Positions 28,118-36,749 of a stretch of 63,575 bases of DNA are shown piece by piece (the stretch's first letter is position 1; every line of letters starts with the position of its first letter). The notes under the pieces are model-generated. The model made no database searches and was not told where the DNA came from. It saw only the letters and a list, made by a program, of their open reading frames with translations. A program made the translations under genes and the position numbers. The DNA is taken from assembly GCA_004556205.1 (NCBI GenBank), contig SFIL01000004.1:1-63575 (forward strand), in the 5' to 3' direction. The DNA is from Clostridiales bacterium. GTDB taxonomy: Bacteria; Bacillota; Clostridia; Oscillospirales; Oscillospiraceae.

Positions 28118-30346
28118 ATGAAAAAGAATCTTGCAAAGCTGCTTGCTCTTCTTCTTGCTTTGGCCATGGTCGCGACCCTGTTCGTCGGCTGCAAGGGCAA
28201 TACTGAAGAGAGCAACCCCACGGACGCTACGGATCCTACTACGGAACCCTCTACGGATCCTACTGAGCCCCCTGCTGCCGAGCGTGGCCCTCTGAGCGAC
28301 TACGAATACGGCACCGACTACATCTCCCTGTACGAAGCCATTGGTGATCAGGTCACCGTCGACATGGTTGAGGAGTATGACGGTCTGGCTTATGTCACCG
28401 TCGATGGCGTCGAGTATGAACTCGGCGAGGACTTCCTCTCCATGGCAATGGTCTACAAGACCGAGCCGATCGAAGGCAACGAAGCTTTCGACACCGCCGA
28501 TGAGATCTACAACTATTGGTGGAAGCTCTACATCCAGAGATGGAACTATCTGGCAGCTGAAGTCCCCCTGTACTCCAACCAGTACTATCATGTCTTCAAC
28601 TCCAAGCTCCAGAACTACAAAGTCTCCCCGTACTGGGGCGCTGCAAACGCCATCGTTGATGCTACCATCGACACCGAGAAGGGCAGCAACTCCATCATCC
28701 TTGGCAACACCACCGACCTGAGCGGCTCCTTCCGCTTTGCGACCTTCGGCAAGAACACCCCCGGCGCTGCCGACCTCGACATCCAGACCATGAGCTCCGG
28801 CCTCGGCACTGTTGAGACCGATGTGACCGGCGCATACGCATGGAACCCCACTGTCGTTGTTAACCATGAGGAGCAGAACAACGAAGACGGCACCAAGACC
28901 TTCACCATTCAGATTGCTGACGATCTGGTCTTCTCCGATGGTTCTCCCATCACCGCGAAGAACTACATCGTTCACACGCTTGTTTTCTCCACTCCTGTTG
29001 CGGCTGAGGCTGCTGCCCGCGATCATATGGCCGGCATGACTGTCGTTGGTTACGACGACTATGCTGCTGCGACTGACGCTGCTGTCCCGTTTGCGGGTCT
29101 GCGTCTGATCGACGATTACACCTTCTCCGTTACCATCTCTGCCGACTATCTGCCGTACTACTACGACCTCACCTATGCTGCATTTACTCCGGAATTCCTT
29201 CCGATGTGGATCGGCGAAAGCTGCGATATCGTTGACGATGGCGAGGGCGCCTACATTTCCGGCGACTTCTACGCTAAGGACGGCGACTCCTATGTCATGG
29301 CTGCTGCCATCGACGCCAACCGTATGGACATCAGCACCTTCCCGTACTCCGGTCCGTACACCGTCACCAACTGGGATTCTTCCGCTCTGACCGCAACCTT
29401 GACCCTCAACCCCAACTTCAAGGGCACTCCGGAAGGCAACAAGCCCTCCATCGAGACCATTTCCTACATCAAGGTCATCGACAAGACTCAGAACGAGCAG
29501 CTCAAGAAGGGCGAAGTTGACGTCCTCTGCGACATCACCGGCGGCGACGCAACCAACGCTGCTTTGGCAATCGTTGAAGAGAACCCCGAGGCGTTCTCCA
29601 CCACCTACTATGACCGTGCAGGCTACGGCAAGCTCGGCTACCGCGCTGACTTCGGCCCGGTCTACTTCACCGAGGTTCGTCAGGCGATCATGTACTCCAT
29701 CGACCGCAACGCTTTCGCACAGCAGTTCACCGGCGGCTACGGCTCCGTTGTCCACGGCCCGTACTACAAGGGCTCCGCTGCTTATCTGGCAAATGAGGAC
29801 ACCATCCTGCTCGACCAGTATGCAGTTTCTGAGGCTTCCGCAATCGCTGTCCTCGAAGAGGGCGGCTGGATCTACAACGCCGAGGGCGGCGAGTACACCG
29901 AGGGTGTCCGCTACAAGAAGCTCTCCAAGGCTGATCTGACTGAGGCTAACCTCAACTACGCTTCCATCGACGGTGCTTACAAGACCGTGAAGGTCGGCGA
30001 CGACTACTACATGCCGCTCGTCATCAACTGGTTCTGCACCACTGACAACAACGTCTCCGAGATGCTGAAGACTGCTTGGGCAGGCTCCGAGATCACGAAG
30101 AACATCGGCATGGTCGTTCAGTACACGCAGGGCGACTTCAACACCCTCGTTGCTGAGCTCGGCCAGGATCCGGCTGCCGGCTACACCGGCCCGGCTCTGT
30201 ACTCCGCGTTCAACTTTGCTACCGGCTTCAATTCCGCTATTTATGACTTCAGCTGGAACTGGACCATCGATCCGTCCATGTGGGATTCCTACACCATGTT
30301 CTACATCAAGGACGAGGCTGACTTCTACTGGCTGACCGAGGGCTAA
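28118..30346 (+). CDS. Oligopeptide-type ABC transporter substrate-binding lipoprotein
   Basis: 742 residues. The signal sequence is MKKNLAKLLALLLALAMVAT and the lipobox LFVGC has the lipidated Cys at residue 25. A Thr/Pro/Asp-rich linker (residues 28-55) spaces the binding domain from the membrane. The body is an SBP family 5 protein: IQIADDLVFSDGSPITAKNYI near residue 265, PYTVTNWD near 412 and VRQAIMYSIDRNAFAQQF near 524. Such proteins capture peptides outside the cell for the OppB/OppC pore. It has an unusually regular, likely highly expressed codon usage. A strong hairpin after the stop codon separates it from the permease genes. Confidence 0.92.
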   Translation: MKKNLAKLLALLLALAMVATLFVGCKGNTEESNPTDATDPTTEPSTDPTEPPAAERGPLSDYEYGTDYISLYEAIGDQVTVDMVEEYDGLAYVTVDGVEYELGEDFLSMAMVYKTEPIEGNEAFDTADEIYNYWWKLYIQRWNYLAAEVPLYSNQYYHVFNSKLQNYKVSPYWGAANAIVDATIDTEKGSNSIILGNTTDLSGSFRFATFGKNTPGAADLDIQTMSSGLGTVETDVTGAYAWNPTVVVNHEEQNNEDGTKTFTIQIADDLVFSDGSPITAKNYIVHTLVFSTPVAAEAAARDHMAGMTVVGYDDYAAATDAAVPFAGLRLIDDYTFSVTISADYLPYYYDLTYAAFTPEFLPMWIGESCDIVDDGEGAYISGDFYAKDGDSYVMAAAIDANRMDISTFPYSGPYTVTNWDSSALTATLTLNPNFKGTPEGNKPSIETISYIKVIDKTQNEQLKKGEVDVLCDITGGDATNAALAIVEENPEAFSTTYYDRAGYGKLGYRADFGPVYFTEVRQAIMYSIDRNAFAQQFTGGYGSVVHGPYYKGSAAYLANEDTILLDQYAVSEASAIAVLEEGGWIYNAEGGEYTEGVRYKKLSKADLTEANLNYASIDGAYKTVKVGDDYYMPLVINWFCTTDNNVSEMLKTAWAGSEITKNIGMVVQYTQGDFNTLVAELGQDPAAGYTGPALYSAFNFATGFNSAIYDFSWNWTIDPSMWDSYTMFYIKDEADFYWLTEG

Positions 30347-30382
30347 TCCCTTAGAAAACCATAGATTTCTAAACTAAAGAGC

Positions 30383-30412
30383 GTGGGGGCAATAGCCTGC
30401 TATTGCCCCCAC
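30383..30412 (+). terminator. Strong hairpin after the substrate-binding protein gene
   Basis: Perfect 13-base stem GTGGGGGCAATAG / CTATTGCCCCCAC with a CCTG loop. No real T-tract follows, so it may act as an mRNA 3' stabiliser and partial terminator that keeps binding-protein mRNA more abundant than permease mRNA. Confidence 0.65.
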
Positions 30413-30474
30413 CTTAATGTTTGTTAAATTCGTGTACGGAGCATACGCTTCGAATCCATCTTCGCAATACAGAG

Positions 30475-30587
30475 AAAACAGTTAAAAAATTGCGATTTCC
30501 CTTACCTGCAGAATTCCGCGTCGGCGGGTTTAGCGTTTGACTGCGTTAAACGGGTTGCACGGAAAGTCGCAATTTTTTAGCTGTTTT
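30475..30587. repeat. Long nested inverted repeat between SBP and permease genes
   Basis: The left arm AAAACAGTTAAAAAATTGCG continues into ATTTCC. The right arm is its near-perfect reverse complement (GGAAAGTCGCAATTTTTTAG then CTGTTTT). The 60 bases inside include another palindrome, GTTTAGCG/CGTTAAAC. It could be a MITE relic or a large RNA hairpin. It is not related to the GGAAGCTCTGAA elements. Confidence 0.65.
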
Positions 30588-30609
30588 ATGGGCGATTATA
30601 CGTTTATTT

Positions 30610-30639
30610 TTGCATCTATAACGTAATGAAATGTATAAT
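30610..30639 (+). promoter_or_regulatory. Possible internal promoter for the permease/ATPase genes
   Basis: TTGCAT, 18 bases, TATAAT, 56 bases before the OppB-like start. It would uncouple the pore genes from the binding-protein gene. Confidence 0.55.
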
Positions 30640-30695
30640 GTCAAATAATATTACAGCAACACCCCGCGCACAAGAAAGACAACGGAGGCAAGCAA

Positions 30696-31760
30696 ATGGG
30701 AAAATATATATTGAAACGTTTGGGTTATATGCTTGTGGTAACGCTCATCCTAACCTTGTTGATGTATCTCGTCTATAATCTTATCCCCGTCAACCGCGCT
30801 GAGAACGAGTACAAGGAAACGATGAAGTCAAATAAGGCTGCCGCAGCATGGTCTGAAGAGGAGAAAGCTGATTTTAAGAAGGAACTGTACAGCAAGTACG
30901 GTATGGATGGCAACATCTTTATCCGGTACCTGCGCTGGATGGGTCTGTATCCGTACTCCGGCTACAGCCGCATTACGCACGAGTATAACCCCACCTTTAA
31001 CGGTCTGCTGCAAGGCAATATCGGTTATTCCTATAAGGAAGCCAAGCCGGTTTTTGACGTTCTGAAGGAGCCGATGAAAAACTCCATCTTCATTAACATA
31101 TTTGCGACCATTGCCGCACTTGCGATTACGATACCGTTGGGTATTTTCTGCGCGAGGAAGAAGGGAAGTAAACGGGATACGCTGATACAGATCGGCACAA
31201 TCGTCGGCTACAGCTTACCCGGCTTCATTATAGCAATTCTGTTTATCTTCTTATTTGCTGCGACGCTCGGCTGGTTCCCTGTCAGCGGCATGAAGACGCT
31301 GAACATGGTCTACACGAGCAAGCTGCAGGAGTTCGGTGACCTGATGTATCACCTTGCCCTCCCGCTGATCGCGATGACTTTCATGTCCTTGGGCAGCATG
31401 ACGCGTTACGTCCGTGCCTCGATGATTGAAGCGCTGTCCATGGACTGCATCCGTACTGCCCGCGCCAAGGGCGTGAAGGAGAAGACCGTTGTCTATTCGC
31501 ACGCGTTCCGCAACGCCCTGATCCCGATTGTTACCATTGTGATCGGTTGGTTCCTCGGCATCTTCAGCGGCTCCATCATGATTGAAAACATCTTCGGCTT
31601 GAACGGCATCGGCAGAACCTACATCATTGCCTTGCAGGGAAATGACTTTGAAACTGCGCTTGCACTGCAGATGTTCTATGTTTTTATCAGTCTGATCGGC
31701 AATCTGATCACCGACATTGTCTACGGCTTTGTTGATCCGAGAATTCGCGTCAATAAGTAA
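30696..31760 (+). CDS. Oligopeptide-type ABC transporter permease, OppB-like
   Basis: 354 residues, six membrane helices. The first helix is near residues 9-30 (YMLVVTLILTLLMYLVYNLIP). A larger than usual outer loop (about 31-125) contains YLRWMGLYPYSGYS and GNIGYSYKEAKPV. The EAA loop that contacts the ATPase is SMDCIRTARAKGVKEKTV near residue 248, followed by IMIENIFGLNGIGRTYI near 290. It forms the pore with the downstream OppC-like protein. CGGAGG lies ahead of the ATG. Confidence 0.92.
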   Translation: MGKYILKRLGYMLVVTLILTLLMYLVYNLIPVNRAENEYKETMKSNKAAAAWSEEEKADFKKELYSKYGMDGNIFIRYLRWMGLYPYSGYSRITHEYNPTFNGLLQGNIGYSYKEAKPVFDVLKEPMKNSIFINIFATIAALAITIPLGIFCARKKGSKRDTLIQIGTIVGYSLPGFIIAILFIFLFAATLGWFPVSGMKTLNMVYTSKLQEFGDLMYHLALPLIAMTFMSLGSMTRYVRASMIEALSMDCIRTARAKGVKEKTVVYSHAFRNALIPIVTIVIGWFLGIFSGSIMIENIFGLNGIGRTYIIALQGNDFETALALQMFYVFISLIGNLITDIVYGFVDPRIRVNK

Positions 31761-31773
31761 AGGAGGAGAAAAA

Positions 31774-33732
31774 ATGGAACAGAAACAAAAGAAAAAAGGC
31801 ATTTTTTCGACTCTCGGTCGTTGGTTCCGCCGCACTTTCTTCGGTGCCTCGAAGGAGTACGAGGATATTAATGTTGAAGAAATCGTAAGCCCGAGCAAGC
31901 AGGTGGTGCGCAACTTCTTCAGCCGTAAAATCGCTGTTTTTGCGCTGATTATGGTCATTCTGATGTTCCTGCTTGCCTTTGTCGCACCTGCGTTTGTTCC
32001 CCTTGATCTGAACTACACCGAGATTCTGCAGCAGAATCTTGCTCCGGGATTCAAAATGATGAGTGTTCCGGACGAGCTGGCTGAAGACATTAAGACCATC
32101 AGCAGCTATTCGCACTTCTCTGTCGGTCTTTCCAACGCCGGCAAGGTCTATGTCTGGGGCGACACGAAGCTCCGCGCCGCCGGCTACGACATGGCGGATA
32201 TTCCGGAGGAAGTCCAAAACAACAAAATCCTGTTCGCTGCCGCCGGCTTTGACCATGCTGTTGCGATCGACGAAAACGGCAATGTCTACGGTTGGGGCAA
32301 CAACCGCCTTGGTCAGTATCCGGGTACGATCTATAGTGATCCTCAGGCAAATGTCAACGAACTAATTCCTGACGCAAAGGTAGACATCGACAACGTGAAG
32401 TCTCTCCAGTGCGGCTATCAGTCCACCGCCATTCTGATGAAGGACGGCACGGCGATCTGCTTCGGCAACTCCAACGGCTGCCTGAATATGCAGATGATCA
32501 ACCGCTATGAAAACATTACCGATCTCACCTATACCGCGAACTATATCGTCGCCCTGCTCGACGACGGCAGTATCGCCGTCGGCAACCTCAAGGGCATCTA
32601 CGACACGGTCAACGGCGACCCGAATCTCAAGCTCAGCCGCTATGTCGGCAAGCGCACGATCACCTCCGTTGCCTCCACCTCCGCAACTATCGCAATGCTC
32701 GTTGTTGACGAAAAAGCGGATGCTGCCGCGACGACTGACGCCGAGCACGCCGCTGCGCGCGAATTGATCTTCAGCGGCTCATTCAGCTACGGCGAGAACA
32801 AACCTCCCGTTTTAGCTGCAGATGAGTACTTCGTCCAAATTGAGGGCGGCGCCAACCACTATACCGGCTTGACCAACAAAGGCAACATCTATGCGTGGGG
32901 CTCCAACCATCTCAACCAGCTCAATATTGCCGAAGGTGCAAAGGGAGCGGACAGACTGATCGTCACCTCTTTCCAAAACTACGCGGTCGATAAAGAGAAT
33001 CACCTGCAAGCTAAGTGGGGTCTGAAGGGCTATATCTTCGGCACAGACGGCAAGGGTGCTGACGTCTTCGCGCGCTGCGTCCACGGCGGCAAGATGACCA
33101 TGACGATCGGCGCGGTCGCTGTTATCGTCTCGTCTATCATTGCGATTATCATCGGCTGCGTCTCCGGTTATGCCGGCGGCTGGGTTGATCTGCTGCTGAT
33201 GCGTATTACGGAGATTTTTGCCTCGATTCCGTTCCTGCCGTTTGCAATGATCCTGTCTGCGGTATTGATCCGTACCTCGCTGACGGAGAATCAAAAGATA
33301 TTCATTATCATGCTCATTCTCGGCGTCCTTTCGTGGACGGGTCTTGCCAAGATGATCCGTGCGCAGATCCTCGCAGAGCGAGAGAAAGAGTTTGTCACCG
33401 CCGCAAAGGCAATCGGCGTCCGCGAACGCCGCATCGCGTTCAAGCATATTCTGCCGAATGTCATGTCGGTCATTCTTGTCGATCTTACCTTGGAGTTTGC
33501 GACCTGCCTACTCACCGAATCGAGCCTTTCCTACCTCGGCTTCGGCGTGCAGTATCCGCGTCCGACATGGGGTAATATGCTTGACGCAGCAAATGACGCA
33601 AATGTTATTAAGAATTACTGGTGGCAGTGGGCATTCCCCGCATTGCTCCTGTCTGTGTGTACCATCAGCATTAACATCATCGGCGATAACCTCCGTGATG
33701 TGCTGGATCCCAAATCTGATCGTGATAAGTAA
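31774..33732 (+). CDS. OppC-like ABC permease with an RCC1-type beta-propeller in its extracytoplasmic loop
   Basis: 652 residues, against about 300 for a normal OppC. The start follows AAAGGAGGAG. A cytoplasmic N-terminus and first helix (about 53-75) are followed by the segment about 108-420 outside the membrane. This segment has seven RCC1-like units, for example VGLSNAGKVYVWGD, VAIDENGNVYGWGNNRLGQ, AILMKDGTAICFGN, VALLDDGSIAVGN and GLTNKGNIYAWGSNHLNQL, enough for one closed propeller. The normal permease then resumes with YIFGTDGKGADVFARCVHGG, five helices and the EAA loop VTAAKAIGVRERRIAFKHILPN near 540. The propeller probably binds the substrate-binding protein, a peptide or the cell wall. 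The permease assignment is firm; the propeller role is inference. Confidence 0.9.
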   Translation: MEQKQKKKGIFSTLGRWFRRTFFGASKEYEDINVEEIVSPSKQVVRNFFSRKIAVFALIMVILMFLLAFVAPAFVPLDLNYTEILQQNLAPGFKMMSVPDELAEDIKTISSYSHFSVGLSNAGKVYVWGDTKLRAAGYDMADIPEEVQNNKILFAAAGFDHAVAIDENGNVYGWGNNRLGQYPGTIYSDPQANVNELIPDAKVDIDNVKSLQCGYQSTAILMKDGTAICFGNSNGCLNMQMINRYENITDLTYTANYIVALLDDGSIAVGNLKGIYDTVNGDPNLKLSRYVGKRTITSVASTSATIAMLVVDEKADAAATTDAEHAAARELIFSGSFSYGENKPPVLAADEYFVQIEGGANHYTGLTNKGNIYAWGSNHLNQLNIAEGAKGADRLIVTSFQNYAVDKENHLQAKWGLKGYIFGTDGKGADVFARCVHGGKMTMTIGAVAVIVSSIIAIIIGCVSGYAGGWVDLLLMRITEIFASIPFLPFAMILSAVLIRTSLTENQKIFIIMLILGVLSWTGLAKMIRAQILAEREKEFVTAAKAIGVRERRIAFKHILPNVMSVILVDLTLEFATCLLTESSLSYLGFGVQYPRPTWGNMLDAANDANVIKNYWWQWAFPALLLSVCTISINIIGDNLRDVLDPKSDRDK

Positions 33733-33744
33733 GGAGGAAGCGTT

Positions 33745-34734
33745 ATGGCATTACTTGAATTAAGAGATCTGCATACCTTCTTCCGTACGAAGAAGGGAAC
33801 CGTCAAGGCGGTCAACGGTGTTTCCTATTCCGTTGACGCCGGCAGAACGCTGGGTATTGTCGGCGAGTCCGGCTCCGGTAAGAGCGTCTCGGCAATGAGT
33901 ATTCTCCAGTTGCTTGACGGCAACGGCTATATTGACAGCGGCGAAATTATCTTCGAAGGCAAGGATCTGACGAAGCTTTCGCAGAAGGAGATGTATGAGA
34001 TCCGCGGCAACGACATCTCCATGATTTTCCAAGAGCCGATGACCAGTCTGAACCCCGTTTTTACGGTGGAACGGCAGGTCAGTGAGCCGTTCATTATCCA
34101 CCAGAATATGTCGAAGAAGGAAGCGGCGGAAAAGGTCGTTGAGATGCTCAATGATGTTAAGATCCCGAATCCTCATATCGTAGCAAAGCAATATCCGCAC
34201 CAGCTCTCCGGTGGTATGCGTCAGCGTGTTATGATCGCAATGGCGCTTGCCTGCCGCCCGAAGCTTCTGATTGCGGACGAGCCCACCACCGCGCTGGATG
34301 TCACCATTCAGGCGCAGATTCTCAAGCTCATGAACGAGCTGAAGCAAGAACTCTCCACTTCGATCCTCTTTATCACCCATGACCTTGGCGTTATCCGCCA
34401 GATCGCGGATGATGTTGCGGTTATGTACTGCGGCGAGGTTGTCGAAATGGCACCCGCAGAGGTCATTTTCGGTGACGCTGAGAATTCTCATCCTTACACT
34501 GAGGGCTTGATGGTCTCCATTCCCCGCATCAATACGCCGGGCCATCAGCGTTTGGAAGCCATTCCCGGTGCTGTGCCGCATCCGTTGGCGCTGCCGAAGG
34601 GCTGCAAGTTCGCGCCGCGCTGCAAGTATTGCACACAGCGGTGCATTGACGAAGAGCCTGAGTTGGTAAAGATCAGCGATAACCAGTCCGTTCGTTGCTT
34701 CTATCCGAGAAAGGAGGACAGACATGGAAAATAA
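33745..34734 (+). CDS. Oligopeptide-type ABC transporter ATPase, OppD-like
   Basis: 329 residues. Walker A is GESGSGKSVSAM (about residues 39-50), the Q-loop FQEPMTSLNP (about 95), signature LSGGMRQRVMIA (about 155) and Walker B LLIADEPTTALD (about 174). The C-terminal oligopeptide-transporter extension has four Cys in CKFAPRCKYCTQRC near 291-304, which in relatives can hold an iron-sulfur cluster. It hydrolyses ATP to drive peptide import through the OppBC pore. GGAGG precedes the ATG. The next ATPase gene overlaps its end by 11 bases. Confidence 0.95.
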   Translation: MALLELRDLHTFFRTKKGTVKAVNGVSYSVDAGRTLGIVGESGSGKSVSAMSILQLLDGNGYIDSGEIIFEGKDLTKLSQKEMYEIRGNDISMIFQEPMTSLNPVFTVERQVSEPFIIHQNMSKKEAAEKVVEMLNDVKIPNPHIVAKQYPHQLSGGMRQRVMIAMALACRPKLLIADEPTTALDVTIQAQILKLMNELKQELSTSILFITHDLGVIRQIADDVAVMYCGEVVEMAPAEVIFGDAENSHPYTEGLMVSIPRINTPGHQRLEAIPGAVPHPLALPKGCKFAPRCKYCTQRCIDEEPELVKISDNQSVRCFYPRKEDRHGK

Positions 34735-36283
34735 GAAAGTCCTTCTTAAAATTACTGATTTGAAGCAGTATTTCCCTGTCGGCAAGAGCAAGAGCGTATT
34801 CGTCAAGGCGAATGACGGCATTACGCTTGACATCTATGAGGGCGAGACCCTCGGACTCGTTGGCGAGTCCGGCTGCGGTAAGTCTACCTTCGGACGGACA
34901 CTGCTCCAGCTTTACCGCCAAACCGACGGCAAGACGATGTATTACGGCGCCTCGATTGACGATCTCGCGCCCAAGTATGTCAAGGAATCCGTCACACATT
35001 TGGAGCGGCATAGAAAAGAACTGCGGCAGCTTGAGGAGAAGCGTAACAAGCTGCAAGCGGAATATGACGCGGCGGAGGAAAAAGGAAAATTTCACCTCCA
35101 CGGTGAATTGACCGCCGCGAAGAAAAAGGCGAATGACGCCTATCTCAACATTGTTAACATCATCGGCGGCTTTATTACGGTCGATGACCTTGCTCCCGTT
35201 GAGCAGATCTATACCGAACGCTATCATGCATGCCTGAAGCTGAAGCGGCTTTTGGAGGATATGAAGCCCATCAAGCTCGACTATGATGAGGAAGCTTATG
35301 TCTTTGCAAAGTACGAATCCGGGCAGCGGGGCTATGCGCGCCATGAGGCAAAGACCGCGCGTCTCAAGGCGAAGGTCGATGCCTGTCAGGAACGGATTGA
35401 CGCTGCAAGAGCAAAGATTAAGGAGATTGATCTCCGCATTGCGAATATGCGTGCAGCTTATGCGAATAATGAAGAATTCCAAAAGCATGAGGCGAACCGG
35501 GACGACGGCATTGATCTTGCCCGTCTGACCTACCCCGAAGTGCGTATCCTGCGCAGCCAAATGCAGTATATCTTCCAAGACCCGTATTCCTCGCTGAATC
35601 CCCGTATGACTGTTGCCTCCATCATCGGCGAGGGTCTGCTTGCACATAAGTTCTATAAGAAGATCAACGAGAGAATGCAGGAGGAGATCCTCAAGGTCAT
35701 GGATGAGTGCGGTCTTGCGCCGTACTTCCTGCACCGTTATCCGCACCAGTTCTCCGGCGGCCAGCGCCAGAGAATCGGTATTGCGCGCAGTCTTGCGGTG
35801 CGCCCGAAATTTGTCGTCTGCGACGAGGCGGTTTCGGCGCTTGATGTTTCGATCCAGTCGCAGATCATCAACCTGCTGCAGGATCTCAAGGAGCAGCAGA
35901 ACCTGACTTATCTTTTCATCACGCATGATTTGTCCGTTGTCAAGTATATCTCTGACCGTATCGGCGTTATGTATCTTGGCAATATGGTAGAGCTTGCGAG
36001 CTCGGACGAGCTGTTTGCCTATCAGCTGCATCCTTACACCGAGGCGCTGTTGGAATCCATTCCTACTACCGACGAGAAGAAGGAGTTGGTCGTCCTTGAG
36101 GGCGACATCCCAAGCCCCGTCAATCCTCCCAAGGGCTGCAAATTCCATACGCGCTGCAAGTATTGCACCGAGATCTGTTCCCATGTCGTACCGGAGTGGC
36201 GTGAACTTCGCCCGAACCATTTTGTCGCATGCCACCATGCCGACGATATGCTCGCGCGGAGAGAAGCAAAGAACGAGCAATAA
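34724..36283 (+). CDS. Oligopeptide-type ABC transporter ATPase, OppF-like, with a large helical insertion
   Basis: 519 residues, against about 320 for ordinary OppF. Walker A is GESGCGKSTFGRTLL (about residues 46-60). About 200 extra residues then appear before the Q-loop FQDPYSSLNPRM (about 285). The insert is rich in Lys, Glu, Ala and Arg and shows coiled-coil-like stretches (RKELRQLEEKRNKLQAEYDA, and RLKAKVDACQERIDAARAKI). Signature FSGGQRQRIGIARSLA is near 343 and Walker B FVVCDEAVSALD near 365, with Ala where Pro is usual. The Cys-rich C-terminus CKFHTRCKYCTEIC is present. The insert probably protrudes from the nucleotide-binding face; its partner is unknown. Confidence 0.92.
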   Translation: MENKKVLLKITDLKQYFPVGKSKSVFVKANDGITLDIYEGETLGLVGESGCGKSTFGRTLLQLYRQTDGKTMYYGASIDDLAPKYVKESVTHLERHRKELRQLEEKRNKLQAEYDAAEEKGKFHLHGELTAAKKKANDAYLNIVNIIGGFITVDDLAPVEQIYTERYHACLKLKRLLEDMKPIKLDYDEEAYVFAKYESGQRGYARHEAKTARLKAKVDACQERIDAARAKIKEIDLRIANMRAAYANNEEFQKHEANRDDGIDLARLTYPEVRILRSQMQYIFQDPYSSLNPRMTVASIIGEGLLAHKFYKKINERMQEEILKVMDECGLAPYFLHRYPHQFSGGQRQRIGIARSLAVRPKFVVCDEAVSALDVSIQSQIINLLQDLKEQQNLTYLFITHDLSVVKYISDRIGVMYLGNMVELASSDELFAYQLHPYTEALLESIPTTDEKKELVVLEGDIPSPVNPPKGCKFHTRCKYCTEICSHVVPEWRELRPNHFVACHHADDMLARREAKNEQ

Positions 36284-36295
36284 GGAGAACCGTGA

Positions 36296-36484
36296 ATGGC
36301 AATTTGGAAGCGAATTCGTAAATATCGCAAGATGGATGTTACCAAGGAAGAAGAAAAAATCAGCGAGGAAACCGAAAAAGGCGATTTCTTCGCAATGTGG
36401 TTGTCTGCAATGCTGACGATATGGCTTCCGTGCCTGCTGGCGCTTTTGGCGTTCGGTGGTTTGATCCTTTGGATCTTCAGTTAA
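36296..36484 (+). CDS. Small single-span membrane protein at the end of the peptide ABC operon
   Basis: 62 residues with AAGGAG ahead of the ATG and 12 bases after the OppF-like stop codon. A basic start (AIWKRIRKYRKMD), an acidic stretch (TKEEEKISEETEKGD) and one membrane helix near residues 33-61 (FFAMWLSAMLTIWLPCLLAL onward) are visible. The N-terminus is probably cytoplasmic. No family is recognised. Its place suggests an accessory subunit or assembly factor of the modified transporter. Confidence 0.7.
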   Translation: MAIWKRIRKYRKMDVTKEEEKISEETEKGDFFAMWLSAMLTIWLPCLLALLAFGGLILWIFS

Positions 36485-36533
36485 CTTTTTTCGGCTTTGG
36501 GTATTGTAAATACCGCCGGACAAAACGATAAAG

Positions 36534-36571
36534 AATCAGCCGAGGAACGTTCCTCGGCTGATTTTGCTTTC
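36534..36571 (+). terminator. Terminator of the peptide ABC operon
   Basis: AATCAGCCGAGGAAC pairs perfectly with GTTCCTCGGCTGATT, followed by TTTGCTTT. Confidence 0.85.
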
Positions 36572-36693
36572 TCATTGATACGAACCACTGAGTAAAAAGA
36601 TAGTGCTTGCTCATCGATGCATCACGTTACAGTATATGGGTTTTTGCGATGAAATAGGTTCTCTTGATGAAAGACTTCACCGAAAACAGCGTT
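36572..36693. other. Non-coding spacer
   Basis: About 120 bases between the terminator and the MITE-like element, with no clear frame or motif. Confidence 0.5.
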
Positions 36694-36749
36694 AGGGAGC
36701 CTCTGAACAAATTAACTGCGGCGCTTAGCGGATCTATTCAGAGCTTCCT
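36694..36749. repeat. MITE-like element, copy 4 (short)
   Basis: GGAGCCTCTGAACAAATTAA and ATTCAGAGCTTCCT are the two ends with only about 20 bases between them, so this is an internally deleted copy. Its last base is the first base of the M29 peptidase stop codon (reverse strand). Confidence 0.7.

Noticed and set aside
31774..33732. RCC1 repeats as eukaryotic contamination or a chimeric assembly
   Set aside because: The frame is continuous, base composition matches the flanking permease, and the final repeat runs into the conserved GTD segment without a seam.
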